A stretch of 64,000 nucleotides of DNA from Pseudomonas sp. Irchel 3E13 (GTDB lineage Bacteria; Pseudomonadota; Gammaproteobacteria; Pseudomonadales; Pseudomonadaceae), in assembly GCF_900187455.1 (NCBI RefSeq), contig NZ_FYDX01000010.1, positions 62,001-126,000 of the forward strand. The letters are read 5' to 3'. Positions 56,592 through 64,000 of this stretch are shown in pieces. Within the stretch, counting starts at the first letter, position 1, and every line of letters begins with the position of its first letter. The position numbers and the translations under genes are program-made. A model generated the notes under the pieces. That model searched no databases and was not told the DNA's origin. It saw nothing but the letters and a program-made list of their open reading frames with translations.

Positions 56592-59302
56592 TGTGCTGCC
56601 TCCTGCAGGCCTTCGACGGATGCACCGAAGATGGCTGGCGGGATACCGGCCAGGCCTTTCGGCAGCGCAACCAGGCCAACGCCCAGTTCTTCATTGATGC
56701 GCAGCGGCAGACGCAGGGTCTGACCCGCGACGTTCAGGCTGAGCAGGGCGCCTTCGTTGACACCCAGGCGGTCGGCTTCGGCCTTGGCCAGTGCGACGTA
56801 GGCTTGCGGGATGCGCTCTTGCACCGGTGCTGCACGGGACGAACTCTCCTCGCTGCCGAACAGGTGGTAGAACGGCACGACCTGCCAGGTGCCGCGGGCC
56901 GGGGCGAAGGCGCCCGGAACGCTGGCGAACCAGTTCAGGCGATCACCCTGGGACTCGATCAGGCGAGTGCCCGGGTCACCGGCGCGCAGGTGGCCACCGA
57001 CCTCGTCCTGGAACTTGTTCCAGGCTTGCGGCGAGTTCCAGCCCGGCGACCAGGCGAACGGCACTTGCGAACGCGGTTCGGCGGAGCCCGAGTAACCTTC
57101 CATGGAGAAGGCGAAGGCGGTGTCCTTGTCCTGCGGGGTACGCGGTTCGTGCACGCTGATGTTGGCGCGCATGGCGGTACGACCGGAGTAGCGCAGCGGT
57201 TCGCGGGCGAGTTTCATGCCCTTGATGCGGAACGCGGCGGACGGTGCGGCGTTGACGATGCCGGCCAGTTGCGGGGTGACACTGGCGCAGGCGCTGGTGA
57301 CGTGGTCCAGTTGGGTCCAGTCCACCGGCTGGTTCAGCAGGGTCGCACGCAGGGCGTGCATCCAGCGCCAGCCTTCGTGAACCAGGATGCTGCTGTCCAG
57401 GTAAGTCGGATCGAAGACCTGGAAGAAGCGCTGGGCACGGCCTTCCTGGCTGACCAGAGTACCGTCGCCTTCGGCGAAGGAGGCGGCTGGCAGCACCAGG
57501 TGGGCGCGGTCGGTGGTCGGGGTCTTGGAGTGATCGGCAACGATGATCACTTTGGCAGCGGCGAACGCGGCGTCGACCTTGGCGGCCGGGACGCGGCTGT
57601 ACAGGTCGTTTTCCAGCACGACGATGGCGTCGGCCTTGCCCGAGATCACCGCGTCCAGCGCGGCATCCACCGAGTCACCACCGAACATGGCCATGCCGAT
57701 GCTGTTGGCTTCCGGCACCACCAGGCTCAGGGAGCCGGCCTTGTCGCGCAGCTTGAGGGCCTTGGCGATGTTGGCGGCAGCTTCGATCAGCGCCTTGGAA
57801 CCCAGCGAACCACCGGAAACGATCAGCGGACGCTTGGCGGCGACCAGGGCATCGGCGATGCGCTTGGCCAGTTCCAGTGCGTCGGCGTCCAGGCCTTCGA
57901 CGGCCGGGGCGCTTGGATCGATGGCGTGGGCCACGGCGAAGCCGAGGCGCGCCAGGTCGGCGGGCGCTGCGTGAACGCATTCTTCGGCGACGTCATCCAG
58001 CTTGGTTTCGGCCAGGCTGGCGATGAACAGCGGGTACAGGGCGTGCTGGCCGATGTTCTTCACCGCGGCGTCGAGCCATGGCTGGACTTTCATCGACTCG
58101 GCCATGGCCTCGGCCTTGCCCTTGGTAGCCTGACGCACGGACAGGGCGACGCGGGCAGCGGTCTGGGTCAGGTCTTCGCCAAGCACGAACACGGCGTCGT
58201 GATCTTCGATCTCGCGCAGGGTCGGCACTGGCAGCGGGCTGTCGTTGAGCACTTGCAGAACCAGGCGCACGCGCTCCAGTTCAGCGGCTTCCATACCCGA
58301 ATAGAAGTACTCGGCACCGACCAGCTCGCGCAGGCCGTAGTTGCTTTCCAGGCTGGCGCGTGGCGAGCCGATACCGACGATGGTGCGGCCGCGCAACAGA
58401 TCGGCGGCCTGGTCGAGGGCAGCGTCCACGCTCAGCTTGGAGCCGTCGGCCAGCAGTGGCTGGCGTGGGCGATCGGTACGGTTGACATAGCCGTAGCCGA
58501 AGCGGCCGCGGTCGCAGAGGAAATACTGGTTGACCGAACCGTTGAAGCGGTTCTCGATCCGGCGCAGTTCGCCGTAGCGCTCACCCGGGCTGATGTTGCA
58601 ACCGCTGGAGCAGCCATGGCAGATGCTCGGGGCGAACTGCATGTCCCATTTGCGGTTGTAGCGCTCGGAGTGGGTCTTGTCGGTGAATACACCGGTAGGG
58701 CAGACCTCGGTCAGGTTGCCGGAGAATTCGCTCTCCAGGGTACCGTCTTCGACACGGCCGAAGTACACGTTGTCGTGCGCGCCATAGACGCCCAGATCGG
58801 TGCCGCCGGCGTAGTCCTTGTAGTAACGCACGCAGCGATAGCAGGCGATGCAGCGGTTCATCTCGTGAGCGATGAACGGGCCGAGTTCCTGGTTCTGGTG
58901 GGTACGCTTGGTGAAACGGTAGCGGCGCTCGTTGTGGCCGGTCATGACCGTCATGTCTTGCAGGTGGCAGTGACCGCCTTCCTCGCAGACCGGGCAGTCG
59001 TGCGGGTGGTTGGTCATCAGCCATTCGACGACGCTGGCGCGGAACGCCTTGGACTCATCGTCTTCGATGGAAATCCAGGTGCCGTCGGAGGCGGGGGTCA
59101 TGCAGGACATGACGATACGACCACGGGTGTCGTTCTCGTCGTTGTACTGCTTGACCGCACACTGCCGGCAGGCGCCGACGCTGCCGAGCGCCGGGTGCCA
59201 GCAGAAATAAGGGATGTCGAGGCCGAGCGACAGACAAGCCTGTAACAGGTTGTCCGCACCGTTGACTTCGAGCGCTTTGCCGTCTACGTGGATAGTGGCC
59301 AT
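56588..59302 (-). CDS. nuoG: NADH-quinone oxidoreductase subunit G
   Basis: 904 residues. N-terminal iron-sulfur domain: 2Fe-2S ligands in CWHPALGSVGACRQC and CMTPAS; then HDCPVCEEGGHCHLQD (His-Cys3) and CIACYRCVRYYKDYAGG, CPTGVFTDK and CHGCSSGCNISPGER, covering N5, N4 and the additional N7 cluster typical of proteobacterial NuoG. A molybdopterin-type fold follows. Its start is 133 bases after nuoF with no strong ribosome site. Confidence 0.97.
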   Translation of the reverse strand: MATIHVDGKALEVNGADNLLQACLSLGLDIPYFCWHPALGSVGACRQCAVKQYNDENDTRGRIVMSCMTPASDGTWISIEDDESKAFRASVVEWLMTNHPHDCPVCEEGGHCHLQDMTVMTGHNERRYRFTKRTHQNQELGPFIAHEMNRCIACYRCVRYYKDYAGGTDLGVYGAHDNVYFGRVEDGTLESEFSGNLTEVCPTGVFTDKTHSERYNRKWDMQFAPSICHGCSSGCNISPGERYGELRRIENRFNGSVNQYFLCDRGRFGYGYVNRTDRPRQPLLADGSKLSVDAALDQAADLLRGRTIVGIGSPRASLESNYGLRELVGAEYFYSGMEAAELERVRLVLQVLNDSPLPVPTLREIEDHDAVFVLGEDLTQTAARVALSVRQATKGKAEAMAESMKVQPWLDAAVKNIGQHALYPLFIASLAETKLDDVAEECVHAAPADLARLGFAVAHAIDPSAPAVEGLDADALELAKRIADALVAAKRPLIVSGGSLGSKALIEAAANIAKALKLRDKAGSLSLVVPEANSIGMAMFGGDSVDAALDAVISGKADAIVVLENDLYSRVPAAKVDAAFAAAKVIIVADHSKTPTTDRAHLVLPAASFAEGDGTLVSQEGRAQRFFQVFDPTYLDSSILVHEGWRWMHALRATLLNQPVDWTQLDHVTSACASVTPQLAGIVNAAPSAAFRIKGMKLAREPLRYSGRTAMRANISVHEPRTPQDKDTAFAFSMEGYSGSAEPRSQVPFAWSPGWNSPQAWNKFQDEVGGHLRAGDPGTRLIESQGDRLNWFASVPGAFAPARGTWQVVPFYHLFGSEESSSRAAPVQERIPQAYVALAKAEADRLGVNEGALLSLNVAGQTLRLPLRINEELGVGLVALPKGLAGIPPAIFGASVEGLQEAAQ

Positions 59303-59435
59303 GGTTCAAAGTTCTTCGTTGGCCCGCGTGTGCGGGCGTGGCTAATGGAAATCGGTGTGCCCGCGGCTCGCGCGACAATTGCCGGGCGAGCCTGCGAGGC
59401 TGGCGGATGGCACGGACCATCCGCGTTTCATCTTG
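59303..59435 (-). other. Structured spacer between nuoF and nuoG
   Basis: 133-base gap in an otherwise compact operon. It contains GCGGATGG/CCATCCGC (8-bp stem, 59403-59424), a short AGCCT/AGGCT hairpin near 59390-59400, and GCCCGC/GCGGGC (59322-59337) just before nuoG. May be a processing or stability element. Confidence 0.45.
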
Positions 59436-60809
59436 TTATGCGCCAACCACGATCGGGGCCGGGATTGGCTTGGCCAGGTTCGGGCTCAGGGCGGCGCTGC
59501 CAGGGGCGGCGACACCGGCCTCGAACTCGTGGCGGAAGTATTTGATGGCACTGCCCAGCGGCTCGACGGCGCCCGGTGCGTGGGCGCAGAAGGTGCGGCC
59601 AGGGCCGAGGAAGTTGACCAGGCCCAGCAGGGTCTCGATATCGCTCTGCTGGCCCTGGCCCTTCTCGAGGGCGCGCAGCATCTTCACGCTCCATGGCAGG
59701 CCGTCGCGGCACGGAGTGCACCAGCCGCAGGATTCGCGGGCGAAGAACTCTTCCATGTTGCGCAGCAGCGAAACCATGTTGACGCTGTCGTCCACCGCCA
59801 TGGCCAGGCCAGTACCCATCCGGGTGCCCACCTTGGCGATGCCGCCGGCATACATCTGCGCATCCAGGTGCTCGGGAAGCAGGAAGCCGGTACCTGCGCC
59901 GCCTGGCTGCCAGCACTTGAGCTTGAAGCCATCGCGCATGCCACCGGCGTAGTCTTCGAACAGCTCGCGGGCGGTGACGCCGAATGGCAGTTCCCACAGA
60001 CCCGGGTTCTTCACCTTGCCGGAGAAGCCCATCAGCTTGGTGCCGTGGTCTTCGCTGCCTTCGCGTGCCAGCGCCTTGTACCAGTCAACGCCGTTGCCAA
60101 CGATGGCCGGCACGTTGCACAGGGTCTCGACGTTGTTCACGCAAGTCGGCTTGCCCCAGACGCCAACGGCGGCAGGGAAGGGCGGCTTGGAGCGCGGGTT
60201 GGCGCGACGGCCTTCCAGCGAGTTGATCAGCGCGGTCTCTTCGCCACAGATGTAGCGACCGGCGCCGGTGTGGACGAACAGCTCGAAATCGAAGCCGCTG
60301 CCGAGGATGTTCTTGCCCAGCAGGCCAGCGGCCTTGGCTTCATCGATGGCGCGGTTCAGGTTGCGTGCGGCGGTGGTGTATTCGCCGCGCAGGAAGATGT
60401 AGCCACGGTAGGCCTTGAGGGCGCGGGCGCTGATCAGCATGCCCTCGACCAGCAGATGGGGCTGCTGCTCCATCAGCATGCGGTCCTTCCAGGTGTTCGG
60501 CTCCATTTCATCCGCGTTGCACAGCAGGTAGCGGATGTTCATGGATTCGTCTTTGGGCATCAGGCCCCATTTGACGCCGGTGGGGAAGCCCGCACCGCCA
60601 CGGCCCTTGAGGCCGGAGTCCTTCACGGTCTGGACGATATCGTCCTGGGACATCTGCGCCAGTGCCTTGCGGGCAGCGGCATAGCCGTTCTTGGCCTGGT
60701 ACTCGTCAAGCCAGACCGGTTCGCCGTCGTCACGCAGGCGCCAGGTCAGTGGGTGGGTCTCGGCGCTGCGCGCGATGCGGTTGGCCGGGCCGAAGGAAGT
60801 GATGGTCAT
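59436..60809 (-). CDS. nuoF: NADH-quinone oxidoreductase subunit F
   Basis: 457 residues. FMN/NADH site GLKGRGGAGFPTGVKWG near 70-86 and ICGEETALINSLEGRR near 187; the N3 4Fe-4S ligands are SCGWCTPCRDG near 365 with a later Cys. Start overlaps the nuoE stop (ATGA). It takes electrons from NADH. Confidence 0.97.
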   Translation of the reverse strand: MTITSFGPANRIARSAETHPLTWRLRDDGEPVWLDEYQAKNGYAAARKALAQMSQDDIVQTVKDSGLKGRGGAGFPTGVKWGLMPKDESMNIRYLLCNADEMEPNTWKDRMLMEQQPHLLVEGMLISARALKAYRGYIFLRGEYTTAARNLNRAIDEAKAAGLLGKNILGSGFDFELFVHTGAGRYICGEETALINSLEGRRANPRSKPPFPAAVGVWGKPTCVNNVETLCNVPAIVGNGVDWYKALAREGSEDHGTKLMGFSGKVKNPGLWELPFGVTARELFEDYAGGMRDGFKLKCWQPGGAGTGFLLPEHLDAQMYAGGIAKVGTRMGTGLAMAVDDSVNMVSLLRNMEEFFARESCGWCTPCRDGLPWSVKMLRALEKGQGQQSDIETLLGLVNFLGPGRTFCAHAPGAVEPLGSAIKYFRHEFEAGVAAPGSAALSPNLAKPIPAPIVVGA

Positions 60810-61303
60810 GCGTAACCCTCCAGCAGTTTGGCTACACCGGTCGGCTGAACGTCGCCGAAGGTGTCGTCATCGATCATCAGGGCCGGGGCCTTGTCGCAGT
60901 TGCCCAGGCAGCACACCGGCAGCAGGGTGAAACGACCGTCCGGGGTAGTCTGGCCGAGGCCGATGCCTAGTTCGCTCTGAATCTGGCCGACCACGGACTC
61001 GTGGCCACCGATGTAGCAGACCATGCTGTCGCAGACGCGGATGATGTGGCGCCCAACAGGTTGGCGGAAGATCTGGCTGTAGAAGGTGGCCACGCCTTCG
61101 ACGTCGCTGGCCGGGATGCCGAGGATTTCGCCGATGGCATAGATGGCGCCGTCCGGCACCCAGCCACGTTGTTTCTGGACGATCTTCAGGGCTTCGATGG
61201 ACGCCGCGCGCGGGTCCTCGTAGTGATGCATTTCGTGCTCGATGGCCGAGCGCTCGGTTTCGCTCAGGGCGAAACGGTCAGTCTGGATAAGCGTGCTGTT
61301 CAT
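60806..61303 (-). CDS. nuoE: NADH-quinone oxidoreductase subunit E
   Basis: 165 residues, thioredoxin-like, with the N1a 2Fe-2S ligands in CDSMVCYIGG and CCLGNCDKAP. Its start is 2 bases after the nuoCD stop and its stop overlaps nuoF. Confidence 0.97.
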   Translation of the reverse strand: MNSTLIQTDRFALSETERSAIEHEMHHYEDPRAASIEALKIVQKQRGWVPDGAIYAIGEILGIPASDVEGVATFYSQIFRQPVGRHIIRVCDSMVCYIGGHESVVGQIQSELGIGLGQTTPDGRFTLLPVCCLGNCDKAPALMIDDDTFGDVQPTGVAKLLEGYA

Positions 61304-61305
61304 GC

Positions 61306-63087
61306 TTAGCGGTCCACGTCAGCCATAACGAAGTCGATACTGCCCAGGTACGCGATCAGGTCCGCGACCATGCTGCCGCGGATCACCGACGGGATCTGCT
61401 GCAGGTGCGGATAGCTCGGGGTACGAATCCGGGTGCGGTAGCTCATGGTGCCGCCATCGCTCGTCAGGTAATAACTGTTGATGCCCTTGGTCGCCTCGAT
61501 CATCTGGAAGGACTCGTTGGCCGGCATGACCGGGCCCCACGAAACCTGCAGGAAGTGGGTGATCAGGGTTTCGATGTGCTGCAGGGTGCGCTCTTTCGGC
61601 GGCGGCGTGGTCAGCGGGTGATCCGCCTTGTACGGGCCTTCCGGCATGTTGCGCATGCACTGGTCGATGATGCGGATACTCTGGCGCATCTCTTCGACAC
61701 GGACCATGCAGCGATCGTAGGCATCGCCGTTGTGGGCCAGCGGTACTTCGAACTCGAAGTTCTCGTAGCCGGAGTAAGGACGGGCCTTGCGCAGGTCGAA
61801 GTCCAGGCCGGTGGAACGCAGGCCGGCGCCGGTGACGCCCCATTCCAGCGCTTCCTTGGTGTTGTACTGGGCAACACCGATGGTACGGCCTTTGAGGATA
61901 CTGTTCTGCAGGGCAGCCTTGGTGTACTCGTCGAGGCGCTTTGGCAGCCATTCGACGAAGTCTTTCACCAGTTTGTCCCAGCCGCGCGGCAGGTCATGGG
62001 CGACGCCACCGATGCGGTACCAGGCCGGGTGCAGACGGAAACCGGTGATGGCTTCGATCACGGTGTAGGCGCGCTGGCGGTCGGTGAAGGTGAAGAACAC
62101 CGGGGTCATGGCGCCGACGTCCTGGATATAGGTACCCAGGAACAGCAGGTGGCTGGTGATCCGGAAGAACTCGGCCAGCATGATGCGGATGGTGTCGACC
62201 TTTTGCGGCACCTGGATGCCCGCCAGCTTCTCGACGGCCAGTACGTACGGCAGGTTGTTCATCACCCCGCCGAGGTAGTCGATACGGTCGGTGTAGGGAA
62301 TGAAGCTGTGCCAGGACTGGCGCTCGGCCATCTTCTCGGCACCACGGTGGTGGTAGCCGATGTCCGGGACGCAGTCGACGATCTCTTCACCGTCCAGTTG
62401 CAGGACGATACGGAACGCACCGTGGGCGGACGGGTGGTTGGGGCCGAGGTTGAGGAACATGTAGTCCTCGTTCGCGCCCTGACGTTTCATGCCCCAGGCT
62501 TCCGGGTTGAAGCGCGCGGCTTCTTCCTCGAGCTGTTGCTTGGCGAGGTTCAGGGTGAACGGGTCGAACTCGGTGGCGCGCGCCGGGAAGTCCTTGCGCA
62601 GCGGGTGACCTTCCCAGGTCGGCGGCATCATGATGCGGGTCAGGTGCGGGTGGCCGGCGAAGTCGATGCCGAACATGTCCCAGACTTCACGCTCGTACCA
62701 GTTGGCGTTTGGCCAGATGCCGGTCACGGTCGGAAGGTTCAGGTCATTTTCGTTCAGCGCGACCTTGATCATCACGTCGCTGTTTCGTTCTACCGAGAGC
62801 AAGTGGTAGAAAACGCTGAAGTCGGCGCCAGGCAGGCCGCGACGCTGGGTGCGCAGGCGCTCGTCCACGCCGTGCAGGTCATACAGCATGCTGTACGGCT
62901 TGGGCACGTTGCGCAGGAAGGTGAGTACTTCGATCAGTTTGGCGCGGGCAACCCACAGCACCGGCATGCCGGTACGGGTCTCCTGGGCGGTGAACGCCTC
63001 GGGGCCAAAACGATTGTTCAGTTCGACGACCACATCCTGGTCGTCAGCCTTGTAAGGCGGAATATAAATAGCGGTGTCCGCGGTCAT
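61306..63087 (-). CDS. nuoC: NADH-quinone oxidoreductase fused subunits C and D
   Basis: 593 residues. Residues 1 to about 185 are NuoC (ANWYEREVWDMFGIDFAGHPHLTRIMMPPTWEGHPLRKDFP); from about 205 it is NuoD (FLNLGPNHPSAHGAFRIVLQLDGE, EKMAERQSWHSFIPYTDRIDYLGG). The C-D fusion is standard in gammaproteobacteria. It forms part of the quinone pocket. 77 bases separate it from nuoB. Confidence 0.97.
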   Translation of the reverse strand: MTADTAIYIPPYKADDQDVVVELNNRFGPEAFTAQETRTGMPVLWVARAKLIEVLTFLRNVPKPYSMLYDLHGVDERLRTQRRGLPGADFSVFYHLLSVERNSDVMIKVALNENDLNLPTVTGIWPNANWYEREVWDMFGIDFAGHPHLTRIMMPPTWEGHPLRKDFPARATEFDPFTLNLAKQQLEEEAARFNPEAWGMKRQGANEDYMFLNLGPNHPSAHGAFRIVLQLDGEEIVDCVPDIGYHHRGAEKMAERQSWHSFIPYTDRIDYLGGVMNNLPYVLAVEKLAGIQVPQKVDTIRIMLAEFFRITSHLLFLGTYIQDVGAMTPVFFTFTDRQRAYTVIEAITGFRLHPAWYRIGGVAHDLPRGWDKLVKDFVEWLPKRLDEYTKAALQNSILKGRTIGVAQYNTKEALEWGVTGAGLRSTGLDFDLRKARPYSGYENFEFEVPLAHNGDAYDRCMVRVEEMRQSIRIIDQCMRNMPEGPYKADHPLTTPPPKERTLQHIETLITHFLQVSWGPVMPANESFQMIEATKGINSYYLTSDGGTMSYRTRIRTPSYPHLQQIPSVIRGSMVADLIAYLGSIDFVMADVDR

Positions 63088-63164
63088 GGTCTCGGTCGCT
63101 TTCGGTCAACGTAGAGAATGAAGCCAGGCCGCCTGGTCTTGTGAACAGGCAGCGGTTCGCTGGA

Positions 63165-63842
63165 TCAGACTTCGTCGGGGCTGCGCAGGTTGGTGACCTG
63201 CATGCGCTGTTCACGACGCAGCTCTTTCTGCGCTGGCATTTCGGCGCGATACACGCCTTGGTCGCCAACGACCCAGGAAAGAGGGCGACGCTCCTTGCCA
63301 ATCGATTCCTGCAACAGCATCAAGCCTTGCAGGAATGCTTCAGGGCGAGGCGGGCAGCCAGGCACGTAGACATCCACGGGGAGGAACTTGTCGACCCCCT
63401 GAACGACCGAGTAAATGTCGTACATGCCACCGGAGTTGGCACACGAACCCATGGAAATGACCCATTTCGGCTCGAGCATCTGCTCGTAAAGACGCTGGAT
63501 GATGGGTGCCATCTTGATGAAGCAGGTGCCAGCGATGACCATGAAGTCGGCCTGGCGCGGTGATGCCCGGATAACTTCAGCGCCGAAACGGGCGATGTCG
63601 TGCGGCGCGGTAAACGCCGTGGTCATCTCCACGTAGCAGCAGGACAGGCCGAAGTTGTAGGGCCACAGGGAGTTCTTGCGACCCCAGTTGACCGCACCAC
63701 TGAGTACATCTTCGAGCTTGCCCATGAAGATGTTCTTGTGGACCTGGTCCTCTAGCAGCGAATCGGAGACGGTTTCCCGGTCTCCGATTGGATACTGCTC
63801 GTTGGGCGCATCCGGATCGATTCTGGTGAGATTGTATTGCAT
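63165..63842 (-). CDS. nuoB: NADH-quinone oxidoreductase subunit B
   Basis: 225 residues from the ATG at 63842 with GAGG 8 bases upstream; a TTG two codons earlier is less likely. The N2 cluster ligands are visible as FGLSCCYVEM, GSCANSGGMYD and VPGCPPRPEA. N2 passes electrons to quinone. It begins 10 bases after the nuoA stop. Confidence 0.97.
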   Translation of the reverse strand: MQYNLTRIDPDAPNEQYPIGDRETVSDSLLEDQVHKNIFMGKLEDVLSGAVNWGRKNSLWPYNFGLSCCYVEMTTAFTAPHDIARFGAEVIRASPRQADFMVIAGTCFIKMAPIIQRLYEQMLEPKWVISMGSCANSGGMYDIYSVVQGVDKFLPVDVYVPGCPPRPEAFLQGLMLLQESIGKERRPLSWVVGDQGVYRAEMPAQKELRREQRMQVTNLRSPDEV

Positions 63843-63852
63843 TGCCAAAGCC

Positions 63853-64000
63853 TCATTGTTTCAGCTTCGCTTGCCGCTTGCGACGACCCACGGGAGCCCA
63901 ATCGAGCGCCCCGACCCGCCAAAGGTAGACAAGACCTGCCAACAGAATTGCTATGAAAACGAGAGCTTCGACGAATCCGGTCCAGCCGCTTTCGCGAATC
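63853..64000 (-). CDS. nuoA: NADH-quinone oxidoreductase subunit A (partial, C-terminal 48 residues)
   Basis: The end of NuoA, cut by the window edge: a last membrane helix (EALVFIAILLAGLVYLWRVGALDWAP) followed by a basic tail ending KLKQ. Position just ahead of nuoB confirms the identity. Confidence 0.93.
   Translation of the reverse strand, partial: IRESGWTGFVEALVFIAILLAGLVYLWRVGALDWAPVGRRKRQAKLKQ

Overview
The window is about 64 kb of chromosome from a fluorescent Pseudomonas of the P. fluorescens / P. putida type. The evidence is high GC, Pseudomonas-style REP/BIME elements, a CrcY-type small RNA between mvaB and mgtC, a lexA2-imuA-imuB-dnaE2 mutagenesis cassette, a PvdQ-type acylase and a fused nuoCD in a complete nuo operon. 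No rRNA, tRNA, CRISPR array or insertion sequence was found.

Layout. 0-10 kb: a truncated LysR gene, a Kef-type antiporter, a copper-resistance operon (copA-copB-DUF411) with a cop box shared with a divergent short-chain dehydrogenase, an orphan hybrid histidine kinase and a MocR-type regulator. 10-15 kb: ccoG, a small DUF3203-like gene, mgtC, the sRNA crcY with its sigma-54 promoter and CbrB-like half-sites, mvaB, its MerR-type regulator liuR, and a HAD phosphatase. 15-21 kb: the SOS mutagenesis cassette with a LexA2 operator. 21-27 kb: an aldo/keto reductase, a LysR regulator with a divergent CoA-transferase pair (dhcAB-like), and a second LysR gene divergent from an acyl-CoA dehydrogenase, separated by two BIMEs. 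27-37 kb: a TerC/Alx-type protein with a structured leader that can hide its ribosome site, a phosphate-binding-protein/OmpA fusion, xthA, a GNAT, and tamAB.

36.5-44.9 kb: a small accessory operon (Mor-like regulator plus two paralogous DUF2589 genes), two small envelope proteins of unknown function, a Fur-like winged-helix protein, pvdQ, trhP(yegQ) and an AI-2E-type permease. 44.9-49.2 kb: a TonB-dependent receptor, then a P2-like prophage relic made of a LuxR-type HTH, gpL, a holin, a CI-type repressor and an Ogr activator. 49.3-64 kb: the nuo operon (nuoN to nuoA on the minus strand, nuoA cut by the window end).

Several parts may be linked by carbon catabolite control. CrcY titrates Hfq/Crc, and A-rich Hfq/Crc-type motifs sit in front of the dhcB-like gene and exactly over the ribosome site of the Mor-like regulator. 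The least explained parts are the Mor-like/DUF2589 operon, the terC leader and the compact phage relic, which keeps both its repressor and its activator.
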